Assembly: GCA_964384555.1 (NCBI GenBank)
Contig: CAYLLA010000059.1
Location: forward strand, 1-8,427
From: CAG-390 sp964384555
GTDB taxonomy: Bacteria > Bacillota > Clostridia > Oscillospirales > CAG-272
Direction of reading: 5' to 3'
DNA length: 8,427 nucleotides
Part shown: positions 1 to 6,394 of the stretch, in pieces
Position numbering within the stretch: position 1 is the first letter of the stretch
How the letters are laid out: every line of letters begins with the position of its first letter
Notes under the pieces: model-generated
The model's database searches: none
Told to the model about the DNA's origin: nothing
The model's input: only the letters and a program-made list of their open reading frames with translations
Position numbers and translations under genes: made by a program

Positions 1-126
1 CTAAACTCGCTGCTTTTTCTTGCTTTTTTGGTCTCACATCATTGACAAATGTACACGTTTTATAATATTATCGTCGGTTTTGGACGTTTTTTAACGCATG
101 CCGCACCGCTCGATCGAGCGATTCTG
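1..126. other. Left-edge intergenic region
   Basis: A/T-rich stretch downstream of the SGNH-like gene. I see no supported gene. It contains a perfect 14-bp palindrome, CGCTCGATCGAGCG, at 107-120, six bases after the stop codon of the minus-strand gene. It could form a 5-bp stem with a GATC loop, but no T-run follows on either strand, so it is not a convincing terminator. A possible plus-strand promoter (42-71) also lies here and is listed separately. How the minus-strand operon ends is therefore not visible in the window. Confidence 0.5.
42..71 (+). promoter_or_regulatory. Possible plus-strand promoter, antisense to the SGNH-like gene
   Basis: TTGACA (42-47) is a perfect -35 hexamer. Eighteen bases later comes TATTAT (66-71), a fair -10. 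A better TATAAT at 61-66 is only 13 bases from the -35, which is too close. If active, it would transcribe rightwards into the 3' end of the minus-strand SGNH-like gene, giving antisense RNA. I see no plus-strand gene for it to serve. Chance occurrence in A/T-rich DNA is quite possible. Confidence 0.2.
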
Positions 127-1467
127 TCATTTGCCGCCAGCGGCACTGCGCATATCGTCGGTCACAGTATCGTTATCAACGGTGACCTCTGTATAGCTCT
201 CCACGACCTGCTCATCGATCAGCATCCCGAGAGAACTCTCCCGCACGAACTGCACCACCACTCGCGGCGCAAGATCCTTTATGGTATTGCCGGCAAAGCT
301 GCTGCCAACGCGATATGCCGCCGTGCCGAAGGTATTTGAAAAATACTCATACATCAGCATTTTATCCCATTCATCCCCCTCGTTGAACTCCAAAAGCACT
401 AAGGGGTATGTTGGCAGATCATCACGATATTTCCTTGTTACCGCGGTAAGCTCCACACCCGAAAAAAATCCGAGATAATTAAACTTCTTCGGCATATCTC
501 CCGGGAGGGACACCGTATTGTTGCGGATCAATTTTTCAAGCCCCGCCGCACGCGCCAAAGCTCGACCATCCGTCATATGCCAAATAAAATTTACATCCTC
601 TGCGGATATTGCATAGTGATCGGCGGTGGCATCCTCCGCCATTGCATCAAACACGGCAAGATAGGCATAGTATGCGCCAAGGGCGTTAAGCGAATTTTCG
701 GTATTGTTATAAAGCACGCCCGCATCCCGCGCATCACACAGGGTGGAGGTCAGATCCAAAAACTTAACGTCCTCATCGGCCATGCGGCGGGATAGCCGCG
801 CAAGCCTTGTGTCCTCACTTATATTGCCGAAATAGCCCGGCATTTTATCGCTGTAAACCGTTTGCGAATTTGGAATGACGGCCAGGATATAGTCGATACC
901 CATTGACGAAAAACGCTCGGCGCGTTGCTTTATGGCGCGGCAGAGCGCCTCCGTCTCGCTAAAGCTTGAAAGCTCGCCTATATAGTCGCGCACATAGTCG
1001 TATCCGCTCGATCTGTCAGCGGCGGCAAAGAGAAAGCCGTCTCTGCCGACGATGATATCCTCGTTATCTATGCGCCCAAAGAGTATATATTCAAACTTTA
1101 CCGCCAGCTCTCGCATGGTGGAATTCCTGAAAAACACATCATTGAGCGCGTATACTCCCGAATGATCGTACTCTCCGCCATCGTAATAGTCGTCGCACAG
1201 CTCGGTAGTGCCCATTATGGCGGATATTCCGTAGTACACCGCTCCGGACAGCAAAACACCTATAAACAGCACAAGAAAAACAAAGGAGATACCCGGTGTC
1301 AGCGGGAATGCAAACACCCGCCGCGCCTTGACGGCATCACCGCCGTCCAAAGCACGAGCACCGCCCTGCTTTATATCTGTTTTTGTATCTTTTTCTTTTG
1401 TTCTGTCTTTATCCATGACTATGATCGGATCTCCAACATCCTTCTCCTGCAAGCCGCCGCAGCTCAT
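127..1467 (-). CDS. AlgJ/AlgX-like SGNH-fold membrane-anchored protein, probable pseudoenzyme
   Basis: Resembles the SGNH-hydrolase-like partners (AlgJ, AlgX, 'DHHW' proteins) that work with MBOAT proteins to O-acetylate extracellular polysaccharides. Visible features: a charged cytoplasmic N-terminus, one membrane helix at about residues 58-82, then an extracytoplasmic domain. Family marks include GRDGFLF at 141-147, PNSQTVYSDKMP at 199-210, and LNALGAYYAYL at 260-270. In the family the last block is preceded by the catalytic TDTHW-N element. Here residues 256-261 read TENSLN, so the Asp is Glu257 and the His is Ser259. The usual downstream Asp-Ser motif is also not seen: the matching strand, 357-366, reads LVLLEFNEGD. 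The protein is probably not a conventional acetyltransferase. The start is uncertain. ATG at 1467 has only a weak GGTGA 13 bases upstream, and an in-frame ATG at 1416 (Met18) has GGAG 14 bases upstream. It lies 22 bases after the MBOAT gene, surely the same transcript. Fold assignment is fairly secure; function is not. Confidence 0.72.
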   Translation of the reverse strand: MSCGGLQEKDVGDPIIVMDKDRTKEKDTKTDIKQGGARALDGGDAVKARRVFAFPLTPGISFVFLVLFIGVLLSGAVYYGISAIMGTTELCDDYYDGGEYDHSGVYALNDVFFRNSTMRELAVKFEYILFGRIDNEDIIVGRDGFLFAAADRSSGYDYVRDYIGELSSFSETEALCRAIKQRAERFSSMGIDYILAVIPNSQTVYSDKMPGYFGNISEDTRLARLSRRMADEDVKFLDLTSTLCDARDAGVLYNNTENSLNALGAYYAYLAVFDAMAEDATADHYAISAEDVNFIWHMTDGRALARAAGLEKLIRNNTVSLPGDMPKKFNYLGFFSGVELTAVTRKYRDDLPTYPLVLLEFNEGDEWDKMLMYEYFSNTFGTAAYRVGSSFAGNTIKDLAPRVVVQFVRESSLGMLIDEQVVESYTEVTVDNDTVTDDMRSAAGGK

Positions 1468-1489
1468 TTATCTTTTTAATTCACCAAAA

Positions 1490-3016
1490 CTAAAAGGTTA
1501 TATATTTAAAGGGAGCGAGCGAATATTCCGGGTGTTGCGGCAGGATGACAAAAACGCTGAAAATGAAAAATAACAGTATGCCGGTGTAATATATCCCACC
1601 GAAAAAAGTATCATGCCGTTCACTGCCCCAGCCGTGCTTGTTCCGAAAATATCTGAAAACAGCGGGCTGCATCAGCCATAGTGCAACAAAAAGCACCCAA
1701 AGATACTCGCGATTGTAGATGGTCATATATATCCTGTACGGCTGATATGAACCAACGACCGTAAGCATGCCGAGATAATCAAAAAGCTGACTTACATAGC
1801 GCATTTTTATCTGCAACCAAAAAAGCCCTACAAGTGTTACGGTAAGGATACGCCCGACCAGCCTTGTGGCAAGGTTGCGGCGAATAAAGAAAGCCCCCGG
1901 ATGCCCCGCGCGTGATGCGCGTTCAGCCGCGCTCAGCAATATAAGCGGCATAAACGCAAGCAGTGCCGCAAAGGTGGCCTTAAACCACATAGCGGTAAGG
2001 GATGCCGCAACGATCCCCGCCGCAAACGCCGCCAGCCGCGCACGTGCGCGGGAAATGCCACCGCTTTCGCCGCCCTCTCCGCCGCGCACAGCATCCACGT
2101 CGGCATATGCCTCGGCGGCGGTCCTGCCGCGACAAAGCAAACGCTCAAGCGGCAGTGCAAAATAATCATCGATATATGAATTAAAGCTGATCACGAACCG
2201 CCGCAGATATTCAAACGGCGTACATGCGGCCAGCGGAAAATCAAAGTCGGGCCGAAGCCTCACTCCCATTATAAGCGCAAGGCCGCGCCCCATATCCGAA
2301 TAGCCGGAGAATGAAAAGTACACATTTGTGAGCATCAACAGCATCAAAAACATGCCTACCCATATTTGGAGCTTATTTTCGACCAAAACGCCAGCGGATA
2401 TCTCATCATACGCGCAGGCAAGAATGGCCGAAACGCCAATGCGTTTTACAAATCCGCGTGCGAACAGCATCGCACCCTCGGATGTGGCGCGAAGCGAGAT
2501 ATCAAGCCTATCGTCTGAACTTACGGTGACAAAGTCCTTATACTTTACGATAGGGCCTGCTATCATAACCGGAAAAAAGCCGATGTATGTAAGTGCATCG
2601 GCAAAGGACGCCGGCGGTTCGGCATCGCCACGCGAAACATCTATTATCATTGATGCCGCAGAAAGCAGGTATATTGACATACCAAGCGGCAGAAAGGATA
2701 CATCATATGCCTCAAAGCGCATGCCGAGATATCTCAGCAGTGCAAGCATTCCTATGCACACAGAGACCGAAAAGACCAACAGCGAGCGTTTGTGTCTTTT
2801 GCGGTTTACATACACAGCATAGGAGGCGCAATACGCAAACGCGGCGGTAACTGCCAAAAACAAAATGCTGACCGGGGTCTTTATATTGGCCAAAACATAA
2901 AAAGCCATACTCACTGCAAGCATGGCGCGCCTGTGGCGGTGCGCCGGCGTTATTGCCAGCACAGCCGTCATCAGCGGTAAAAATATGAATATAAAAAGCG
3001 GTGAGGTGAATTGCAT
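1490..3016 (-). CDS. MBOAT-family membrane protein (AlgI/DltB-like) lacking both catalytic histidines
   Basis: A 508-residue polytopic membrane protein of the size usual for AlgI/DltB-type membrane-bound O-acyltransferases, which pass acyl groups across the membrane to a polysaccharide or teichoic acid. Family marks in order: LPLGMSIYLLSA at 109-120, IDVSRG at 125-130, GFFPVMIAGPIVKYKDF at 146-162, KR at 191-192, FSGYSDMGRGLALIMG at 236-251, PFEYLRRFVISFNSYIDDY at 267-285, and MWFKATF at 343-349. In active members the last two read about FWRRWHISLS and LWHGA-W-F. Here the invariant His is Val275 and the second His is Phe345, and no histidine occurs anywhere between residues 76 and 371. A Gly/Glu-rich insert (312-320) sits in a loop between them. 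The reading frame is intact, which argues against recent decay. The ATG has AGGATGG seven bases upstream. The gene lies 37 bases after the TIM-barrel gene and 22 bases before its SGNH-like partner. Family call is firm; acyltransferase activity is doubtful. Confidence 0.85.
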   Translation of the reverse strand: MQFTSPLFIFIFLPLMTAVLAITPAHRHRRAMLAVSMAFYVLANIKTPVSILFLAVTAAFAYCASYAVYVNRKRHKRSLLVFSVSVCIGMLALLRYLGMRFEAYDVSFLPLGMSIYLLSAASMIIDVSRGDAEPPASFADALTYIGFFPVMIAGPIVKYKDFVTVSSDDRLDISLRATSEGAMLFARGFVKRIGVSAILACAYDEISAGVLVENKLQIWVGMFLMLLMLTNVYFSFSGYSDMGRGLALIMGVRLRPDFDFPLAACTPFEYLRRFVISFNSYIDDYFALPLERLLCRGRTAAEAYADVDAVRGGEGGESGGISRARARLAAFAAGIVAASLTAMWFKATFAALLAFMPLILLSAAERASRAGHPGAFFIRRNLATRLVGRILTVTLVGLFWLQIKMRYVSQLFDYLGMLTVVGSYQPYRIYMTIYNREYLWVLFVALWLMQPAVFRYFRNKHGWGSERHDTFFGGIYYTGILLFFIFSVFVILPQHPEYSLAPFKYITF

Positions 3017-3053
3017 TTTATACCCATCCTAAAGATAGAATTATCTGTAGTTA

Positions 3054-3881
3054 TCAGTCCTCGGCGGAGATAAGTCCCTCAAGCATTGCCTTGGCGGAGA
3101 GGATATCCGCTATCTGCTGGTCTCCTTTTATCTCGCGCTCGATGGTGATGGCACCGTCGTAGCCAACAGATTTAAGCTTTGCAATAAAGCGAGGATAGTC
3201 CACCATGCCCTCGCCCATGGGTCTTTCATGACCGAGCTGACGGCCGTTTGTGGGGTATTCTCCATCCTTGCCATGTACGCCGCGAACATACTCACCAAAC
3301 ACACCAAGCGCATCGATGGGGTTGCCCTTGCCGTACATAAGCAGGTTTGCAGGGTCAAGGTTGATGCCAAGGTTGCCCGTACCTACATCCTCAATGGTGC
3401 GGCGCAGGGTTATGGGCGTTTCCTGACCGGTTTCAAACAAAAAGTACTGGCCGTAGGGCTTTAATTTGTTAGCTATGTATTTAAGCGCTGTTACTACCTC
3501 GTTATATTCGGTAGTGGCGGGATTCTCCGGCAAAAAGCCCACATGGGTAACAACATCGGTCACCTCCATGCGGCGGGCTATCTCTGCACCGCGCAGAAGC
3601 ATACGCAAACGCTCGGCGCGATACTCACGCGGGACGATGCCGAGTGAGAGCGGCCCCTCATAGAAATTCCAATATGACATTCCGTCCCAGCCGCACCAAA
3701 ATGCGCTTACCTCAACACCGTATTCACGGCAGGCGGCAGTGGCGCGGTCAGCCATCTCGTTGGTAAGATAGGCACTGTTCCAGCACTTCAGCTGACAGGT
3801 GGGAAAGCCAAGCTCCGCCACGCGGCGGATGTTTTCCTCTACCTCGTTATTTAAAGATGTGATGATACCAAGCTTTATCAT
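3054..3881 (-). CDS. Sugar phosphate isomerase/epimerase-like TIM-barrel protein
   Basis: A 275-residue protein of the xylose-isomerase-like TIM-barrel family (AP endonuclease 2 superfamily), cytosolic, usually metal-dependent and acting on ketoses, inosose or related polyols. The length is typical. Probable metal ligands are visible at the ends of barrel strands: Glu150 in FLFETGQET, Asp176 in GINLDPANL, His203 in VRGVHGKDG and Glu248 or Glu250 in ITIEREI. THVGF at 112-116 is another family block. No signal peptide. The start is well set: AGAAGGAG (3891-3898) lies just upstream of the ATG, and a consensus promoter lies at 3957-3985. It is first in a probable operon with the MBOAT and SGNH-like genes, so its substrate may be a sugar linked to their polysaccharide, but that is inference. 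Substrate specificity cannot be read from the sequence. Confidence 0.88.
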   Translation of the reverse strand: MIKLGIITSLNNEVEENIRRVAELGFPTCQLKCWNSAYLTNEMADRATAACREYGVEVSAFWCGWDGMSYWNFYEGPLSLGIVPREYRAERLRMLLRGAEIARRMEVTDVVTHVGFLPENPATTEYNEVVTALKYIANKLKPYGQYFLFETGQETPITLRRTIEDVGTGNLGINLDPANLLMYGKGNPIDALGVFGEYVRGVHGKDGEYPTNGRQLGHERPMGEGMVDYPRFIAKLKSVGYDGAITIEREIKGDQQIADILSAKAMLEGLISAED

Positions 3882-3956
3882 TTTGTCATTCTCCTTCTAA
3901 ATAAAGTTTTTGGTACACTTAGCACGAATATCACCGCCGTGCATTCGGTTTAGTTA

Positions 3957-3985
3957 ATTATACAATATAACATTTACATTGTCAA
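3957..3985 (-). promoter_or_regulatory. Consensus sigma-A promoter of the TIM-barrel/MBOAT/SGNH operon
   Basis: On the minus strand, TTGACA (3985-3980) is followed after exactly 17 bases by TATAAT (3962-3957), a perfect match to the vegetative consensus. Transcription should begin near 3950 and leave a leader of about 70 bases before the ATG at 3881, with the Shine-Dalgarno at 3891-3898. I found no operator or leader structure of note. It lies between the HAD gene and the TIM-barrel gene, so the latter does not depend on readthrough from upstream. Confidence 0.85.
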
Positions 3986-4020
3986 GTAGACATGGCACTA
4001 TTGCCGCCCGTTTTGCAGTT

Positions 4021-4815
4021 TTAGCACTCGCCGCGGTCGATCTCCGCCTCGATATCCGCCACAACGGCCGCAATGGCATTATCCGCAGCATCGACAGTCA
4101 CCCTATCCGCCACAGCTTTCAGCGCGGGGACGGCACTGCCGACCGCGTATCCTATATCCGCGGCACGGAGCATAGTGATATCATTTTCATAATCACCGAC
4201 GCAAACAAGATGGCGCGCGCCGACCATTTCTTTTATGCGCAACACCGACCTGCCCTTGGTATCGGCAGGATCGTTAAGCTCGATACCGCGCACCCAACTG
4301 CGTGAGATGCTGTATATTCCCTCGGCGCGTCGGCTGACATCGGCAAGGACGGCATCACTGCCCTCCGGCGCGGATATCAAAACTATCTTTGGCAGGCGTT
4401 CGGGCAGACACGCTATCTCTCGCTCAAGCTCGCCCTCTATCACCGCACCGCGGCGCACCGTTACAGAGTGATCGTAATAATAAAGCAGGACGGAAACAAC
4501 GGAGGGATAAAGATCAAAGCTCTCAAGCGCAAAGCGCATTGCCGCCTCGCGCTCCATACCGCCGCGATAAAGTACGCGCCCATCCGCGGGATCCTCGATA
4601 GTCGCGCCGTTAAGTCCCGCTATCGGTGCGCGTGGCGTGATGCACGCGGCCATATCCTTAAACATTGGCGGGAATCGGCCGCTGGCAAAGGTAAAGCGAC
4701 CGCCGTTTTCCTGAAAATATCTAACCGCCGCTTGGTTTTCCTCTGATATTGATTTGTTAACGTATATCGTACCGTCAAAATCACTGCACAACAGCCAGCC
4801 GTCAAATTTGCCCAT
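4021..4815 (-). CDS. HAD superfamily phosphatase, Cof type
   Basis: A 264-residue haloacid-dehalogenase-like hydrolase of the Cof/YwpJ type, which typically dephosphorylates sugar phosphates, flavin phosphates or similar small metabolites in the cytosol. All four HAD motifs are seen: motif I SDFDGT with nucleophile Asp12 and acid Asp14, motif II FASGR around residues 43-47, a motif III lysine near RSVLRIKEM, and motif IV GDYENDITML with the acidic pair that holds Mg2+. The length and central cap region fit type IIB caps. AGAGAGGA (4826-4833) sits ten bases before the ATG. It has its own promoter (4871-4899) and is divergent from enolase. The substrate is unknown. Confidence 0.9.
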   Translation of the reverse strand: MGKFDGWLLCSDFDGTIYVNKSISEENQAAVRYFQENGGRFTFASGRFPPMFKDMAACITPRAPIAGLNGATIEDPADGRVLYRGGMEREAAMRFALESFDLYPSVVSVLLYYYDHSVTVRRGAVIEGELEREIACLPERLPKIVLISAPEGSDAVLADVSRRAEGIYSISRSWVRGIELNDPADTKGRSVLRIKEMVGARHLVCVGDYENDITMLRAADIGYAVGSAVPALKAVADRVTVDAADNAIAAVVADIEAEIDRGEC

Positions 4816-4852
4816 GGGTTTCGGGTCCTCTCTTTTTGCGTTTAAGTCATCT

Positions 4853-4868
4853 ATATAATTAATTATAT
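4853..4868. promoter_or_regulatory. 16-bp A/T palindrome at the HAD gene start site, possible operator
   Basis: ATATAATTAATTATAT is a perfect palindrome lying just downstream of the -10 box of the minus-strand promoter and covering the expected start point. TTAATTATAT occurs twice in overlapping tandem, at 4859-4868 and 4868-4877. A repressor could bind here, but A/T-only palindromes also arise by chance in promoter DNA. Confidence 0.3.
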
Positions 4869-4870
4869 TA

Positions 4871-4899
4871 ATTATATCACATAAGATCGCTCATATCAA
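4871..4899 (-). promoter_or_regulatory. Sigma-A promoter of the HAD gene
   Basis: On the minus strand TTGATA (4899-4894) is followed after 17 bases by TATAAT (4876-4871). This is five of six at -35 and perfect at -10. The start point would fall near 4865, giving a leader of about 50 bases. Confidence 0.78.
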
Positions 4900-4962
4900 G
4901 AAAAAATGCATACTTTTCCGCCTGTTTGAGCAAAATAATTTTCAAAAGCGCAAATGACCGCG

Positions 4963-4980
4963 CCTCGCCGACGGCGGAGG
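4963..4980 (+). promoter_or_regulatory. Small hairpin in the enolase leader
   Basis: CCTC-GCC, loop GAC, then GGC-G-GAGG can form a seven-pair G/C-rich stem with one bulged G. It ends about 39 bases before the enolase Shine-Dalgarno (AAGGA at 5019-5023). No T-run follows, so it is not a terminator. It might stabilise the mRNA leader. I see no convincing plus-strand promoter for enolase between 4816 and 5029. Confidence 0.25.
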
Positions 4981-5029
4981 GCAGGTCGATCCGCGCCCAA
5001 ACAGAGAAAGAGAGAAATAAGGAAAAACC

Positions 5030-6394
5030 ATGAAAAGCACAGAGATAGTCAGCATACAGGCCCGAGAGATACTTGACTCGCGCGGTGACCCGACGGTTGA
5101 AGCTAAGATCGTTTTGGCTGACGGAAGTGAGGGGCGTGCCTCGGTACCGTCCGGAGCTTCCACAGGAATATTTGAGGCAATTGAGCTGCGCGACGGTGAC
5201 GCCACGCGCTTTGGCGGGCGCGGAGTGCTTAAGGCACTGCGGGCGATCACTCAAACGCTCGCACCGAGCCTTATGGGGGTAGATGCATCCATCCCGGGCG
5301 ACGCAGACCGCCTGATAATAGCGCTTGACGGAACGAACAACAAGGCAAATATAGGCTCTAACGCCGCGCTTGCAGTCTCTTTGGCGGCGGCAAAGGCGGT
5401 CAGCCGGCACTACGGTCTTCCGCTTTATCAAATGCTTGGCGGCATGGCGGCCACAAGACTGCCCATTCCCATGCTCAACATCCTAAACGGCGGTGCGCAC
5501 GCCTCAAACAACATTGAGATACAGGAATTTATGATAGTTCCGCATGGTTTTTCGGACATCGGCACGGCACTGCGGAGCGCGGTGGAGATATACCACACGC
5601 TTGGCGGGATAATACGCTCGCGCGGTCTTTCAACAGCTGTGGGTGACGAGGGCGGCTTTGCGCCGGATCTTGCATCCGATGAGGCGGCGCTTGAGCTTAT
5701 ATGCGAGGCGATACACAGCGCGGGATATGACACGAGCCGCGTATCTATCGCCCTTGATGCGGCATCCGGCGAATGGTATAACAACGAGCGCGGGCTTTAC
5801 TGCATGCCCAAAAGAGGGCTGACGCTTGATCGTGCCGAGCTTTGCGAGCACTTTGAAACACTTGTGCGGCGTTTTCCGATCTGCTCACTTGAAGATCCGC
5901 TTGACCAACGAGATTTTGACGGCTGGGCACAGCTGACGGCGCGGATCGGCCGCGATGTGATGCTGGTTGGTGACGATCTTTTTGTCACAAATACCGAAAG
6001 GCTCAGCGAGGGCATTAAAAAAGGCGCGGCAAACGCCGTGCTTGTAAAGCCCAATCAAATAGGCACGCTTTGGGAAACGCTCTCCCTCATCCGCACCGCG
6101 CGTGAGCATGGGTATTCTTATATTCTTTCCCACCGCTCGGGCGAGACGGAGGACACCGCTATTGCGGATATTGCCGTAGCAACAGGCGCGCCGTTTATAA
6201 AAACAGGCGCGCCCTGCCGCGGGGAGCGGACGGCAAAATACAACCGCCTTTTGGAGATAGCCGAGGAGCTTGGCGCGGCCGCGCTCTACGGCGGGCAGTA
6301 TTGCCATCCTTGCAGTGATGTGTATTGCGCCGGGGCGGATGTATGCGGCGCGGATGTGAGCAGTGATGGCTCCTGCGCCTCATGCACGCTTTAA
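5030..6394 (+). CDS. eno: Enolase with an extra cysteine-rich C-terminal tail
   Basis: Phosphopyruvate hydratase, the cytosolic glycolytic enzyme that converts 2-phosphoglycerate to phosphoenolpyruvate. Family landmarks are complete: SGASTG at 41-46, LNGGAHASNN at 152-161 (usually with HAD at the SerHis turn), AVGDEGGFAP at 203-212 with catalytic Glu207, metal ligands Asp243, Glu288 (SLEDPL) and Asp315 (GDDLF), catalytic Lys340 (LVKPNQ), SHRSGETED at 367-375, and KTGAP at 391-395. It should be active. The usual enolase ends near residue 420-430. This one continues from LYGGQ into a tail with cysteines at 425, 428, 433, 439, 449 and 452, including CHPC and CASC. The ATG has AAGGA at 5019-5023. 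Its last 15 bases overlap the convergent desulfurase gene. The substitutions suggest a divergent but functional enolase. Whether it is the genome's only copy cannot be told here. Confidence 0.95.
   Translation: MKSTEIVSIQAREILDSRGDPTVEAKIVLADGSEGRASVPSGASTGIFEAIELRDGDATRFGGRGVLKALRAITQTLAPSLMGVDASIPGDADRLIIALDGTNNKANIGSNAALAVSLAAAKAVSRHYGLPLYQMLGGMAATRLPIPMLNILNGGAHASNNIEIQEFMIVPHGFSDIGTALRSAVEIYHTLGGIIRSRGLSTAVGDEGGFAPDLASDEAALELICEAIHSAGYDTSRVSIALDAASGEWYNNERGLYCMPKRGLTLDRAELCEHFETLVRRFPICSLEDPLDQRDFDGWAQLTARIGRDVMLVGDDLFVTNTERLSEGIKKGAANAVLVKPNQIGTLWETLSLIRTAREHGYSYILSHRSGETEDTAIADIAVATGAPFIKTGAPCRGERTAKYNRLLEIAEELGAAALYGGQYCHPCSDVYCAGADVCGADVSSDGSCASCTL

Noticed and set aside
1..36. Lysine-rich minus-strand open frame leaving the left edge (possible GTG start)
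   Set aside because: No Shine-Dalgarno precedes it and only about a dozen codons are visible, too few to support a gene.
49..339. 96-codon plus-strand frame near the left edge
   Set aside because: It lies antisense to the SGNH-like gene, has no Shine-Dalgarno and shows no recognisable domain.
1866..2184. Several overlapping plus- and minus-strand frames within the MBOAT gene
   Set aside because: They arise from the G/C-rich codons of the MBOAT frame, which alone carries family motifs.
3017..3053. AGATA/TATCT five-base hairpin between the TIM-barrel and MBOAT genes
   Set aside because: A/T-rich, very short and without a T-run; the genes most likely share one transcript.
3882..3956. Riboswitch or leader attenuator before the TIM-barrel gene
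   Set aside because: The leader is only about 70 bases and shows no strong stem or terminator-like structure.
3986..4020. Short inverted repeat GGCA/TGCC after the HAD gene
   Set aside because: Only a four-base stem with no T-run; not a credible terminator.
4877..5431. 184-codon minus-strand frame across the enolase 5' end
   Set aside because: It is antisense to well-conserved enolase sequence and has no family features; it also spans the promoter of the HAD gene.
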